DNA of 45,464 nucleotides from Clostridia bacterium (GCA_018434325.1 JAHDPO010000016.1:1-45464); one strand, 5' to 3'; positions 16,854 through 25,530 are shown, numbered from the stretch's first letter. Notes: generated by a model from the letters alone, not told the origin. Numbers and translations: made by a program.

Positions 16854-17762
16854 TCAAATCCCAAGGAGCTGCTTTTTCTTTGCCTCAAACTCCTGCTGTG
16901 AAAGTACGCCGTCTTCCATGAGCGCCTTGTATTTTTTGATTTCTTCGATGGCGTCGGCAGGAGGAGCCATGCTGGCATGTAACACCCCTGTTCCCATCAT
17001 ACCGGGGCCAACAGACTGCTCAGGCACGCCGGGAAAGGCCACCATCCTAAGTGCAGCCACCAGCCTTTCAATTTCTTCTATGCTTTGCTGGTAGGAGCGG
17101 AGGTAGTTGTTCACATCCGGGAGGGTGTTATTAAACCGTGGACCGTCCATATCACATTTGAGCACCGTCCAGTAGGGGTGGTCGAAATGCAGCTCCACGT
17201 TAAACGCCTGAAAGGGTTCAGGAATATCAAAATACTGCACCGGTGCGGAGTTGTTTACCTTGCCGTCGTCCAGCCTGTCAAGGGTTCGGGCCATCTGCCT
17301 GTTCGCTGCAAACTGTGCGATTTGCGGTGCCATCGCCATGGCGCGCTCGGTTACGGTGCTGGTATAACGGCGTATGCCAGCCGCCGAGCCCTCAAACAGA
17401 GGGGTGCTGTCCTCCTTGATGGTAAAGGATTTCAATTGCTTGCCCTCAAATACGGTTTTGTCAGGATTTTTGCTCATGCAGAACAGCCTGTTCTGATGGT
17501 CAAAGATCATTTTGGTATCCCAAAGGCCGAAGTCAATCTGCTGGTCAATCACGAACTGACCTTTCAGTATTTGGTTTTGATCGTAGAATGCCAGATACTC
17601 CCGAAAGCCCTGCATTGTCAGATTGCTTTCCTTGTCGGCACCCATATCAATCCTGCCATAACAGTTGTTGCAAATATATTCGCCCTCGATTTTCGTTGGC
17701 AGAATCATTGGAATCTTGCCGCCGCAGATGGGGCAAGGGGGTTTTTTAGAAAATAAGCCCAT
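16854..17762 (-). CDS. DUF4428-like zinc-finger protein with C-terminal SHOCT domain
   Basis: A 302-aa protein starting MGLFSKKPPC, with a GGAGGAA before the ATG. The N-terminus carries CPIC and CNNC pairs (residues about 10-35), as in DUF4428 zinc fingers. A PH-like or similar beta-rich middle follows (FTIKEDSTPLFEG), then a C-terminal SHOCT motif (IEEIKKYKALMEDGVLSQQE through KKKQLLGI). There is no signal peptide, so it is probably cytoplasmic or membrane-associated. It sits between the DUF2207 protein and the zinc-ribbon gene in the same transcript. The precise role is unknown; SHOCT proteins often accompany membrane oligomers. Confidence 0.82.
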   Translation of the reverse strand: MGLFSKKPPCPICGGKIPMILPTKIEGEYICNNCYGRIDMGADKESNLTMQGFREYLAFYDQNQILKGQFVIDQQIDFGLWDTKMIFDHQNRLFCMSKNPDKTVFEGKQLKSFTIKEDSTPLFEGSAAGIRRYTSTVTERAMAMAPQIAQFAANRQMARTLDRLDDGKVNNSAPVQYFDIPEPFQAFNVELHFDHPYWTVLKCDMDGPRFNNTLPDVNNYLRSYQQSIEEIERLVAALRMVAFPGVPEQSVGPGMMGTGVLHASMAPPADAIEEIKKYKALMEDGVLSQQEFEAKKKQLLGI

Positions 17763-17786
17763 ATTCCGTTCCTCCTTTTGTTCGCA

Positions 17787-19472
17787 TTATCTTGTTCCGC
17801 CGCCTGAACCGCCGCCGACGGAGCCGCCGCCCCCACCAAGGGAAGCAAATCCGCCGCCTCCGCCGCTGCGTTTTTCCTGCTCACGCCGCTGTTCGGCTTG
17901 CTTCATATTGCTGTAAAGCAAGTAGTGGTAGGAATAGGCGGCCGCCATGCTCCCGCTGTAATCGGTCAGCTCGGCAGAAATTTGGGGGTACAGCTCTTTC
18001 ATCTGCTCCGCCACCTGATCAGCGATGCCAAACAGCATGGCATAGGTCAGCAGTTCCCTCCAAATCGGCATTTCCTTGACGCCGCGCTCGGCAATGAGTG
18101 AAAAATCCGTCAGATACCGTTTCAGCCCCATCAGCTCGCCCAGCTCCTGTTCACCGGTTGGCGTCAGATCCGTCAGCTTTGCGGGCATGTCCCACCGTTT
18201 CAGGCAGATTTTTTGATTCAGCCAAGCTCTGCCCGCGCTGTCGCATTTCTGTATGTAGGCACGCAGCAGTTTGTCGTTTTGACTTGCAAAGTGTTCCAGT
18301 TCCTTTGCCTGCAAAGTGGAATCCGAACCGGCCGCGCTTTCGAGCACCGTATAAAGGTACTCGTCATATTCGTTCATTTCGCCATGATTGCTGCCCATTA
18401 GGTGCAGGCTGACCGCTTCTCGGGTCTTGCCCATGAAGCCCACCTCCTGCGTTTCCACCGGAGACAGGCAACCAAGCTGAATCAGCCGCAGCATTCCTGT
18501 GGCGAGAATCGCACCATCTTCACACACATCAAACAGCCGTCCCAGCGCATAGGTGGCACTCAGATTGCCGTCGTTTGGAATGTCCCTGAAATACCCGAAC
18601 CGCTCTGCGAATCTTTGCCTTTTTTTCTCCGCACGTTTCTTTTTTATCCTGAAAAACCAGATAATCAGCCCGATGGGAAGTCCGATGGATAAAAGCATCG
18701 TGACAATCGCTTCAAATGTGGATACTTCTTCACCGGTATTATCGTAATCACTGCCCAAAAAGGCAGTTTCTTTTACTTCCTCAAAGCTGCCCGGTTCTTG
18801 CCGTGAGGGGGATAGGATTCCTTTCTCCAAAGAAAACAGTACCGTCACATGGTTTTCGGGAGCAATGGGGCTTTCCGTGTAGGCCATAATAGCGCCGTCT
18901 GAAAATTCCACCTGTCCGTCATAGCCAAAACCCCATATGTCGGCGGTTTCATCGGTGATGGGTGTGCCGTCCGCCAGTCGGATTTCAACCTTCACATCGG
19001 TGGGGGTGGTGTTCATCCCGTCGTTTACAAATCGGAAGTTTACGCCGTCCCTATCGCTGTAACCGCCCACCGCATTGTCCAGCTTATATTCAATCGCATA
19101 GCGGTTTTGTCCGTAATTACTAATGCCAAAGCAGATTTCATACCCGCTGTCCGTATCATGGATGCCGCATTTTCTCGCCTTTTCTTCAAAGCTCCAGTCA
19201 ATGTTCCAATCCGAAACCGTCTCATAGCTCCCATTTTGGTCGGAGACCGTAAGCTGGCTGATGGTCAGATAGTCGGGTGCGTTCATAGGAATATAGCTTT
19301 CGGTTCCCTCGTCAAAATCTCCCTCCCACACCTGTGTCACATACATGGAGCCGTCCTCGTAAATGACTACCTGAATATTCATGGTATTGACCTGATTTGC
19401 CGCAAAAGCCGGGAGAGGGAGGGCAAATAATAAGGCAAAGCATAGAATCAGGCCGCTCACCTTCTTGCGCAT
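17787..19472 (-). CDS. DUF2207 membrane protein with glycine-rich tail
   Basis: I start at MRKKVSGLIL (19472) because GAGGTG lies just upstream; an ATG at 19484 overlaps the LemA stop but has no ribosome binding site. It has a signal peptide (to AFAAN), an extracellular DUF2207-type domain (VNTMNIQVVIYEDGS), a transmembrane helix near residue 265 (IGLPIGLIIWFF) followed by a basic KKKRAEKKRQR stretch, a cytoplasmic domain, and a Gly/Ser-rich tail (GGGGGSVGGGSGGG). LemA and DUF2207 genes are often neighbours, as here. Likely a membrane partner of LemA; the biochemical role is unknown. Confidence 0.88.
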   Translation of the reverse strand: MRKKVSGLILCFALLFALPLPAFAANQVNTMNIQVVIYEDGSMYVTQVWEGDFDEGTESYIPMNAPDYLTISQLTVSDQNGSYETVSDWNIDWSFEEKARKCGIHDTDSGYEICFGISNYGQNRYAIEYKLDNAVGGYSDRDGVNFRFVNDGMNTTPTDVKVEIRLADGTPITDETADIWGFGYDGQVEFSDGAIMAYTESPIAPENHVTVLFSLEKGILSPSRQEPGSFEEVKETAFLGSDYDNTGEEVSTFEAIVTMLLSIGLPIGLIIWFFRIKKKRAEKKRQRFAERFGYFRDIPNDGNLSATYALGRLFDVCEDGAILATGMLRLIQLGCLSPVETQEVGFMGKTREAVSLHLMGSNHGEMNEYDEYLYTVLESAAGSDSTLQAKELEHFASQNDKLLRAYIQKCDSAGRAWLNQKICLKRWDMPAKLTDLTPTGEQELGELMGLKRYLTDFSLIAERGVKEMPIWRELLTYAMLFGIADQVAEQMKELYPQISAELTDYSGSMAAAYSYHYLLYSNMKQAEQRREQEKRSGGGGGFASLGGGGGSVGGGSGGGTR

Positions 19473-19480
19473 TGGGCACC

Positions 19481-20035
19481 TCATTTCATGCTGGGCATAT
19501 CTGCCTTGTCAGCCTGCTCCACAAGATAATCTCTTTGCCTAAAACCCAGCATTCCGGCGGCCATGGAGACCGGGAACATTCGGATTTCACGGTTCAGCTT
19601 TGTTACACTGTCGTTGTAGATCAGACGGCTGGTGCGAACCATGTTTTCAAAGGTCTGCACCGCATCCATGGTTTTGATGTAATTTTGATTGGCTTTCAGG
19701 TCGGGGTACTGCTCCGTCACCATGGAAATCCTGCCAAGGGCTTCGGAAATAACCCCTTCCTGACGCATTACCTCGTCCGGCGTGGATTTTGCCGTGATGA
19801 CGCTTCTTCTGGATTTAATGGTTTCAATCAGCGTTTCGCTTTCGTGCTTGGCATAACCCTTGGTCAAGTCCAAAAGAGCCGTTAGCGCATCAAAGCGGCT
19901 GGACAGCTGTACTCCGATCTGACTCATGGCGTTGCTGATATTCTCATCAAGCACCACCAGTCTGCGCTGGGTGGAGATAGCCCATAGGACAATGACTGCA
20001 AGGACTGCTATGATTGCGATAAAAGTTGGCATCAT
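19481..20035 (-). CDS. LemA family membrane protein
   Basis: A 184-aa protein starting MMPTFIAIIAVLAVIVL at 20035 (AGGAGG nine bases upstream). A single N-terminal transmembrane helix is followed by a long alpha-helical region. It includes the LemA-typical segments NAMSQIGVQLSSRFDALTAL and YPDLKANQNY, and ends with the GMLGFRQRDYL region near the C-terminus. LemA proteins form helical-bundle membrane proteins of unclear function. It overlaps the DUF2207 region by its TGA and is preceded by a strong hairpin (20065-20099). Confidence 0.92.
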   Translation of the reverse strand: MMPTFIAIIAVLAVIVLWAISTQRRLVVLDENISNAMSQIGVQLSSRFDALTALLDLTKGYAKHESETLIETIKSRRSVITAKSTPDEVMRQEGVISEALGRISMVTEQYPDLKANQNYIKTMDAVQTFENMVRTSRLIYNDSVTKLNREIRMFPVSMAAGMLGFRQRDYLVEQADKADMPSMK

Positions 20036-20064
20036 CGTATATTCCCTCCTGTTTCTGTTTTTGG

Positions 20065-20099
20065 AAACGGCAGGAAGTCTTTCGGGCTTCCTGCCGTTT
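20065..20099. repeat. Perfect 13-bp intercistronic hairpin before LemA
   Basis: AAACGGCAGGAAG and CTTCCTGCCGTTT pair fully around a 9-base loop. Neither strand has a following T-run, so a classical terminator is unlikely. It may be an mRNA processing or stability element separating the lipoprotein part of the operon from lemA. Confidence 0.6.
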
Positions 20100-20142
20100 C
20101 GGGTCAATCAAAGACACTTCTTGAAATGCCGTTGCCGCTAAA

Positions 20143-20658
20143 TTACTCTATGCCCATAGCGTCAAGGACTGCTGTTAATTTTTCATCATAATCTGCAGCC
20201 AGCTCCGCCGCTGTTTCCAGCTTTGTAGCATCATTTTCCTCAGCCGCCTCATAAACGGTTTGCTGATATAGTGCAAGTGCCTCTATGCATGCAGTCAGCA
20301 CCTCCGCTTTGTCGTCGTAGATGTTGGTTTCCCATGCTGTGCTTTGCACATCCTGAAGCATTTCATTTGCATCCTCTGCCAACTGCTTGTATGCGTCAAG
20401 GAGATTGCTTTCTTCTTTTTGACCGCTTTTTACTTCCTCAAGCAGTGTGCCTATAGCCTGCTGATCTTCGTAATTTTCAATAATACGATCAAAAAAGCCC
20501 TGAAGCTTCGCGAAGTCCGCATCCGCTTTCGCCTGCTCATCCGCAACCGAAGTCCCTGACTGGTTCGCAGGCGGTGTTTCTCCATCAGCCCCTCCGCCAC
20601 AGGCTGCAAGGCTCAGCGTCATGGCAAGTGCCATGATAAGTACCAGTAATTTTTTCAT
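20143..20658 (-). CDS. Lipoprotein, helical, function unknown (second of pair)
   Basis: A 171-aa protein starting MKKLLVLIMALAMTLS at 20658 with GGAGG eight bases upstream. A lipobox LAAC ends the signal peptide; a Gly-rich start and an acidic, helical mature domain (about 130 residues) with many Glu/Asp/Ala follow. I recognise no family. The signal peptide is almost identical, in DNA as well as protein, to that of the neighbouring lipoprotein, although the mature parts differ. Probably anchored on the outer face of the membrane. Confidence 0.85.
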   Translation of the reverse strand: MKKLLVLIMALAMTLSLAACGGGADGETPPANQSGTSVADEQAKADADFAKLQGFFDRIIENYEDQQAIGTLLEEVKSGQKEESNLLDAYKQLAEDANEMLQDVQSTAWETNIYDDKAEVLTACIEALALYQQTVYEAAEENDATKLETAAELAADYDEKLTAVLDAMGIE

Positions 20659-20708
20659 TATAAATTCCTCCATTTTCTTTCTTTTAATCTTGTGGTGTTC
20701 AGGGAATA

Positions 20709-21113
20709 TCAATGTCCGATTTCTTCTAAAGCGGCACTGGCTTCAGCGATGAAGGAGCGACCCACCTCGATGGCTACTGTCAAGGCGCCCATAATCTCAG
20801 GCGTGAGCGTTTCAGGGCTGGCAAAGTATTCGTCCGCCTTGATAATTTCACTGGAAAGGTCATTCATAGCAGTGACAAGCTCTTCATTTTCCAAAAGCTC
20901 AGGGCTTGCATTTACCTTGTCAGCAATTGCATCAAATTCCTCTGCCATGCTCATAAAATCCTGCGCAAGGGCTTGCTGCTCTGCTGTAAATTCCGTTTTC
21001 TCGACTTGTGCGGGTGTGGAAGGAGACGCTGCGGGTGCAGCATCACCTCCGCCGCAGGCTGCAAGGCTCAGCGTCATGGCAAGCGCCATCATAAGTACCA
21101 GTAACTTTTTCAT
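20709..21113 (-). CDS. Lipoprotein, helical, function unknown (first of pair)
   Basis: A 134-aa protein starting MKKLLVLMMALAMTLS at 21113 with GGAGG nearby. Lipobox LAAC is followed by a short Gly/Ala/Pro linker and a helical domain of about 95 residues rich in Glu and Ala. No family recognised. It is the first gene after the promoter with LytTR direct repeats (21209-21238), so it heads the operon that leads into LemA and the giant surface gene. Intercistronic distance to the second lipoprotein is about 50 bases, without a terminator. Confidence 0.85.
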   Translation of the reverse strand: MKKLLVLMMALAMTLSLAACGGGDAAPAASPSTPAQVEKTEFTAEQQALAQDFMSMAEEFDAIADKVNASPELLENEELVTAMNDLSSEIIKADEYFASPETLTPEIMGALTVAIEVGRSFIAEASAALEEIGH

Positions 21114-21167
21114 TTCTAAATCCTCCGTTTCCTGCTGGGCGTATTAGGTAAAGTCCCATGCGTTCAC

Positions 21168-21238
21168 TCTATCAAAACCCTGCCACAGAAAACCGTCCGC
21201 CGCATGAAACATGATTTTTTCGACATGAAACATGATTT
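21168..21238 (-). promoter_or_regulatory. LytTR-type operator and promoter of the surface operon
   Basis: Two identical 9-bp repeats ACATGATTT (21209-21217 and 21230-21238) are separated by 12 bp, the spacing typical of LytTR binding sites. On the minus strand a -10-like GATAGA (21168-21173) lies 36 bases downstream of the near repeat and has no good -35, as expected for an activated promoter. The element TGATAGAGTGAACG is shared with the 23.25-kb promoter. Confidence 0.72.
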
Positions 21239-21270
21239 TGGGAGTTGGTTTGTACCGTGGGGCGGCGCGG

Positions 21271-23193
21271 TCAGTCTTCCGTGTACGGCGACACATCAGG
21301 CTCGATCCACGCTTTGCCATCACGCCAGTCCACATCGAAGTCAAACAGCTTTGCGATGTCCCGCAGCTTGATATAGTTGTTGCCGCCGATGGTGTAGGCG
21401 GTCAGCCCTGTTACCGCCGCACCGGTGTCGCCCCACACGAAGTCTGTAGTGCTGAGTGTCGCACTTTTGCTGTCTTTGCCGATTGCGGCAAGCTCACCGC
21501 TTGTCTTGGTGTATGCCCCATGGTTATACAGCTTCGCCTTGCCGTCCTCCCAGCGCACATCAAAGCGTGTTTTCAGCAGCGCACCTACATCCCGCAGCTT
21601 GACATAGTTGTTACCGTCGATGCTGTATGCAGGCAGTGCAGCCGACCCACCGTTTAACATAAACTTGGTGTCGGTGGGCTTGGCGGTGGCAGGAGCGGAT
21701 GGTGTCGGTGTGGAGGACGGTGTGTCGGAAAGCGCATCCGCTTTTATAAACACGATTTTGGCTAAATCGGGAGCGGAGCCTTTTGAGACTCCGGCGAATA
21801 CTCCACCTCCTGTGCCTTTTACAAGGTAACTTTGGCTTGCGTAAACCCTTATTGTGCTGAAGCCGGATTCTGGATAGGTGTTGATTCTATACGTTTGCTT
21901 GTTCACATCCGCATGTAATTGTAAATCCGCCACACACATATTGCTGCAAACCACATAACGATCCCAATACTCAATTGTATATTCAGGTCCGCGGTCTTTA
22001 TTTTCGCCTACAAGTGTAACCTTAAATGGTTTATCAGGCTTTTTTTCTGATAGTATAAGCCAGTAATCATATCCATTGTCAGGGTAAACCCATCTGTCAC
22101 CGATTTTCATATAGTATTCGCTGGATTCAATAACGGTGGCGTTGGCGTTTGGGGGTGTTGACGGCGATGGTGTGGATTCGCTTTTTTTCAAAGCGGTCAC
22201 TTTACGTTCAACAGAAAAATCACCCATGCTTATTTTAACAGTGGAAGTGCCGGAAGGGACTTCATATTCGCCGCCTTGATACATTCTCTGACCTCCGACT
22301 GAAAGGTTGAGACAGTCGCCACTGAGTACCTCTGAAGTTCCGTCCTTATACTTAGTTTTAACGGAGTAGTCACCAGTGGAGAAGATCGAGCTACCCGCAT
22401 CAGGTTCGTCAGTTACTTCAACGGAAGAAACAAATGGCGTAACTGTAAACGGAATGACAATGCTCTTGTTCCCAACGACTACCCACAGGTCTTTCTCTCC
22501 CGGCGCCCAGAAGCGATAGCCCTTCGTGATTTGCGCACCGTTCTCTTTATTTTTCATTCCGCGTGACCCGGCATAGTAGGTAAGGTCATCCCAATCTAAA
22601 TTTTGGTAGGCGAGTTCTCCGCCATATGCTCCGATACCAGCACGGACTATAATTGACGTCGGGTCAAACGCATCCGCTCCTTGGCGGTAGGTTGTCTGAG
22701 ACATTGACGAAGCGAGGGTGAACTCGCGAATGTTTTGCCAGTCAACATTCGGCAATACACCAACTCGCATAGAACAAACGGCGGTTTTAGAGGATGGAAA
22801 TTTAACCCCGGCTTTATCCGCAATTTTTTTCCATCCGTTGTATTCCGAATCCGTCATTTCACATTGTAAGGTCAAGGTGAAATATCCTACCTGGCTAAAT
22901 TTGTACCCTTCTTGCAGTGGCATACCGTTTAACCACCATTTAGGGTTGTGCCCAAAGTGAGCTTCGTTTGCACCGCTGTAGAAGTACCCAATTGTAGCCC
23001 TGATGTTTTCGAACCTTTCACCGACTGTAAAGGTATCCGCCGGGATACCGGAAAACCCTTTGCTTGAAACGATTTCGTATTTGCCGGTTAGTGAATTGAA
23101 CACACAAGGCGAGTCCGCCGCCAGTGCCGTTGTCGGCAGCAGAGTAAGCGCCATGCACAGAGTGAGCAATATGCCTATGAATTGCTTTTTCAT
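21271..23193 (-). CDS. Secreted protein with copper amine oxidase-like stalk domain
   Basis: A 640-aa protein starting MKKQFIGILLTLCMALTL at 23193 (AGGAGG seven bases upstream), with a signal peptide ending ALAAD. The middle, about 450 residues, is beta-rich and not recognised. The C-terminus (about 510-640) has two repeats with Y-x-I-x-G-N-N-Y-(V/I)-K-L-R-D, characteristic of the Cu_amine_oxidN1-like stalk domain of Firmicute surface proteins. It has no SLH or LPXTG anchor, so it may be secreted or wall-associated via the stalk. It is transcribed divergently from the LytTR regulator, from a promoter with the second LytTR site. Its relation to the following operon suggests shared control. Confidence 0.85.
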   Translation of the reverse strand: MKKQFIGILLTLCMALTLLPTTALAADSPCVFNSLTGKYEIVSSKGFSGIPADTFTVGERFENIRATIGYFYSGANEAHFGHNPKWWLNGMPLQEGYKFSQVGYFTLTLQCEMTDSEYNGWKKIADKAGVKFPSSKTAVCSMRVGVLPNVDWQNIREFTLASSMSQTTYRQGADAFDPTSIIVRAGIGAYGGELAYQNLDWDDLTYYAGSRGMKNKENGAQITKGYRFWAPGEKDLWVVVGNKSIVIPFTVTPFVSSVEVTDEPDAGSSIFSTGDYSVKTKYKDGTSEVLSGDCLNLSVGGQRMYQGGEYEVPSGTSTVKISMGDFSVERKVTALKKSESTPSPSTPPNANATVIESSEYYMKIGDRWVYPDNGYDYWLILSEKKPDKPFKVTLVGENKDRGPEYTIEYWDRYVVCSNMCVADLQLHADVNKQTYRINTYPESGFSTIRVYASQSYLVKGTGGGVFAGVSKGSAPDLAKIVFIKADALSDTPSSTPTPSAPATAKPTDTKFMLNGGSAALPAYSIDGNNYVKLRDVGALLKTRFDVRWEDGKAKLYNHGAYTKTSGELAAIGKDSKSATLSTTDFVWGDTGAAVTGLTAYTIGGNNYIKLRDIAKLFDFDVDWRDGKAWIEPDVSPYTED

Positions 23194-23248
23194 AGTTTTT
23201 CCTCCTTCTTTTAATTGAACGAAATAACGTCTATTTTCACACGTTCAA

Positions 23249-23318
23249 TCTATCAGAAATTTCTCTGCAAAACTGTCCGCTGCATGAAACATGATTTTTT
23301 CGACATGAATCATAGTTT
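23249..23318 (-). promoter_or_regulatory. LytTR-type operator in the divergent stalk-protein/regulator region
   Basis: ACATGATTT (23289-23297) and the imperfect TCATAGTTT (23310-23318) are separated by 12 bp, with a spacer identical to that at 21218-21229. A -10-like GATAGA (23249-23254) on the minus strand lies 35 bases from the near repeat. On the plus strand the far repeat adjoins the region before a TAAAAT at about 23339 that could serve the regulator gene. Confidence 0.68.
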
Positions 23319-23386
23319 CGGAACTTCAGTTTTTATGGTAAAATTAACTTGGAGAAATAGAATTATAGAGAAAAGGAGGAGCGCTT

Positions 23387-24115
23387 ATGCTGCGTATTGC
23401 AGTCTGTGACGATAATATTGACGAGCTATCCAATATGGTACAGCTGATAGACCTATACCGAACATCAAAACATCTAAACTGCGAACACGCCGCCTTTCCA
23501 AACGGATTTGAGCTGGTTTCGGTCTTGGAAAAAGGAAGACGGTTTGACATATACTGTCTGGATATTATGATGCCGGGCTTTACCGGCATTGATGTGGCAA
23601 AGGAAATCCTCACCTTTGATAAAACCGCGCCGATTTTATTCTTTACCTCATCGCCTGAGTTTGCGTTAGACAGTTATTCGGTGAAGGCTATTAACTACAT
23701 ACTAAAGCCAATCTCAAAAGAAAAATTGTTCTTTACCTTTGACGAGCTGCTGGAGCAGATTAAATTAGAAAAAGATGAGGATGCGGTTATCATAAAGGGC
23801 AATGAGGGTATTCAAAAAATATTGATCTCCAATTTGACCTTTGTCGAGGTCATCGGCAGAAACGTACTCTATCATCTGCGCTCTGGCAAAGTCATCGAAT
23901 GTACGGAAGCCTTTTCCGCTGTCTGCGATAATCTGATGAAGTATGGGTGTTTTATCAAGCCCCACCGTTCCTATCTTGTGAATATGCAGTATGTGGATAC
24001 CATTGAAAACCAACAGATCACCTTGCAAACCCTTTCCTCCGTTCCTGTTGCACAGGGCAAGGCAAAGGAGATGAAGCAGCAATATCTGAATTATCAAATG
24101 GAGGGGGGCGCTTAA
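23387..24115 (+). CDS. LytTR family response regulator
   Basis: A 242-aa protein starting MLRIAVCDDN with AAGGAGGAG before the ATG. The receiver domain has Asp59 in YCLDIMMPG as the phosphoacceptor and Lys in NYILKPI. The C-terminal LytTR DNA-binding domain (about 137-240) includes FVEVIGRNVLYHL and FIKPHRSYLVN. Genes for the regulator and the HPK10 kinase are adjacent (the kinase ATG is two bases after the stop). It probably binds the two 9-12-9 bp direct-repeat sites found at 21209 and 23289 and activates the stalk-protein and lipoprotein-LemA-SLH operons, a proposal from site matching only. Confidence 0.93.
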   Translation: MLRIAVCDDNIDELSNMVQLIDLYRTSKHLNCEHAAFPNGFELVSVLEKGRRFDIYCLDIMMPGFTGIDVAKEILTFDKTAPILFFTSSPEFALDSYSVKAINYILKPISKEKLFFTFDELLEQIKLEKDEDAVIIKGNEGIQKILISNLTFVEVIGRNVLYHLRSGKVIECTEAFSAVCDNLMKYGCFIKPHRSYLVNMQYVDTIENQQITLQTLSSVPVAQGKAKEMKQQYLNYQMEGGA

Positions 24116-24116
24116 A

Positions 24117-25388
24117 ATGGCAGCAATCGTGATCGGACTCTTACGATTTGGTGTTTCTTTGGTCTTTGGCCTCACGGTGTCCGTTCTCTTTGCAGGAATA
24201 GAACCCACAAAGAAAAACAGGCTCGTCACCGGTCTGCTCTGTGTCATTTTTCTTTTTATCCAGACCGCCAGCTATTGGCTTTTGGGATTGGATATCACAT
24301 CAAAGCTGTATCCGCTGATTATCCACCTGCCGCTGATTGTGATATTCACCCTATACTATAAGCGCCCGTGTCTCATATCCGCCGTCAGCGTGCTTTCCGG
24401 TTATCTTTGCTGCCAAGCGCCGCGCTGGTTTGGTTTCCTTGCGGGAGCCGCTTTGGACAGCGAACTCGCAGATCATATTTTTTACATAGCATTCGTGTTT
24501 TTGGCCTATTATTTCTTGAAAAGATATGTAGCCGGATCTGTTCGGCAGTTGATGGAGAAGTCCACGAAATCTTGCTTATTTTTAGGCGGAGTCCCGCTTT
24601 TTTACTATCTGTTTGACTATGTGACCGCCATCTACACCGATGTGCTTTACAGCGGAACCGAATGGGCGGTACAGTTCATGCCCTCAACCATATCCGTTTT
24701 CTATTTTGTGTTTGTGATCCTTTACTACGCCGAGACACAAAAACAGGCAAGCCTTCAAAGAGAAAAGGATATGCTGGATGCACAGTTTAGATTGGCGCAG
24801 ACAGAGTTTGCTTCTCTGCGGCAGTTACAGCAGAACGCCGCATCCTATCGGCATGATATGCGCCACCATTTTGCCCTTTTGCAAGGGTTAGCCTCCAAGG
24901 AACACATAGAGGGGATCAAAGAGTACCTACGAACTGCCCAGTCTGACATGGATACCATCACGCCCATACGCTTTTGCGAAAACGAAACCGTCAACCTGAT
25001 TTTGTCCGCTTTCGCTACTAAAGCGAAACAAGGGTCAATCATGCTGACGGTGGATGCGAAACTTCCTGATTCACTTCCCTTTAGCGATACGGAGCTTTGC
25101 TCGCTCTTGTCAAATGCTTTGGAAAATGCCATCCATGCCTGTGAACAGATACCTGACAGCAACAAACGCATCATCCGGCTTCGTATGTATTCCAAAAATA
25201 ATAAGCTGTGCATTGATCTGCACAATAGCTTTCAGGCAGAGCCGATATTTAGACAAGGGTTTCCAGTATCAAAAGAACAGGGGCATGGCTTTGGCACAAA
25301 AAGCATAGCTCATATCGTAGAAAAGCATGGCGGTGTATTTCAGTTTTCGGTTAAGGATGGCTGGTTTATATTTCAGGCTACGGCATAA
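24117..25388 (+). CDS. HPK10-type sensor histidine kinase (AgrC/ComD-like)
   Basis: A 423-aa membrane kinase starting MAAIVIGLLRFG. About six transmembrane helices (residues 5-205) are followed by a coiled linker and an HPK10 kinase domain. The phosphoacceptor His lies in YRHDMRHHF (about residue 246), the N box is SNALENAIHAC, and the G2-like motif is HGFGTKS; the classical DxGxG box is absent, as in this class. Such kinases often sense peptides, but no peptide or exporter gene is present nearby. It partners the upstream LytTR regulator. Confidence 0.9.
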   Translation: MAAIVIGLLRFGVSLVFGLTVSVLFAGIEPTKKNRLVTGLLCVIFLFIQTASYWLLGLDITSKLYPLIIHLPLIVIFTLYYKRPCLISAVSVLSGYLCCQAPRWFGFLAGAALDSELADHIFYIAFVFLAYYFLKRYVAGSVRQLMEKSTKSCLFLGGVPLFYYLFDYVTAIYTDVLYSGTEWAVQFMPSTISVFYFVFVILYYAETQKQASLQREKDMLDAQFRLAQTEFASLRQLQQNAASYRHDMRHHFALLQGLASKEHIEGIKEYLRTAQSDMDTITPIRFCENETVNLILSAFATKAKQGSIMLTVDAKLPDSLPFSDTELCSLLSNALENAIHACEQIPDSNKRIIRLRMYSKNNKLCIDLHNSFQAEPIFRQGFPVSKEQGHGFGTKSIAHIVEKHGGVFQFSVKDGWFIFQATA

Positions 25389-25489
25389 GAGGTTGCTTTA
25401 TTTTATCAAATCCTCACATTGAGTTTTTTCGCCATCTCTCATAGCTCCTCCCCACCCAACACCACCGATAATAGTTGTAAAATTGCGCA

Positions 25490-25525
25490 AAAGCCTGCCC
25501 TCTGATCTAATAGAGGACAGGCTTT
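25490..25525 (-). terminator. Terminator hairpin behind the riboswitch remnant
   Basis: AAAGCCTGCCCTCT pairs with AGAGGACAGGCTTT with one mismatch, around an 8-base loop; on the minus strand TGCGCAATTTTAC follows. Nearly the same as the terminator at 9876-9909. It also stands at the 3' end of the plus-strand kinase gene and may end that transcript. Confidence 0.6.
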
Positions 25526-25530
25526 GCTTG

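Noticed and set aside
23387-25388. Quorum-sensing (agr-like) locus with peptide
   Set aside because: Kinase and regulator fit the class, but no AgrB/AgrD-like or small exported peptide gene could be found nearby.
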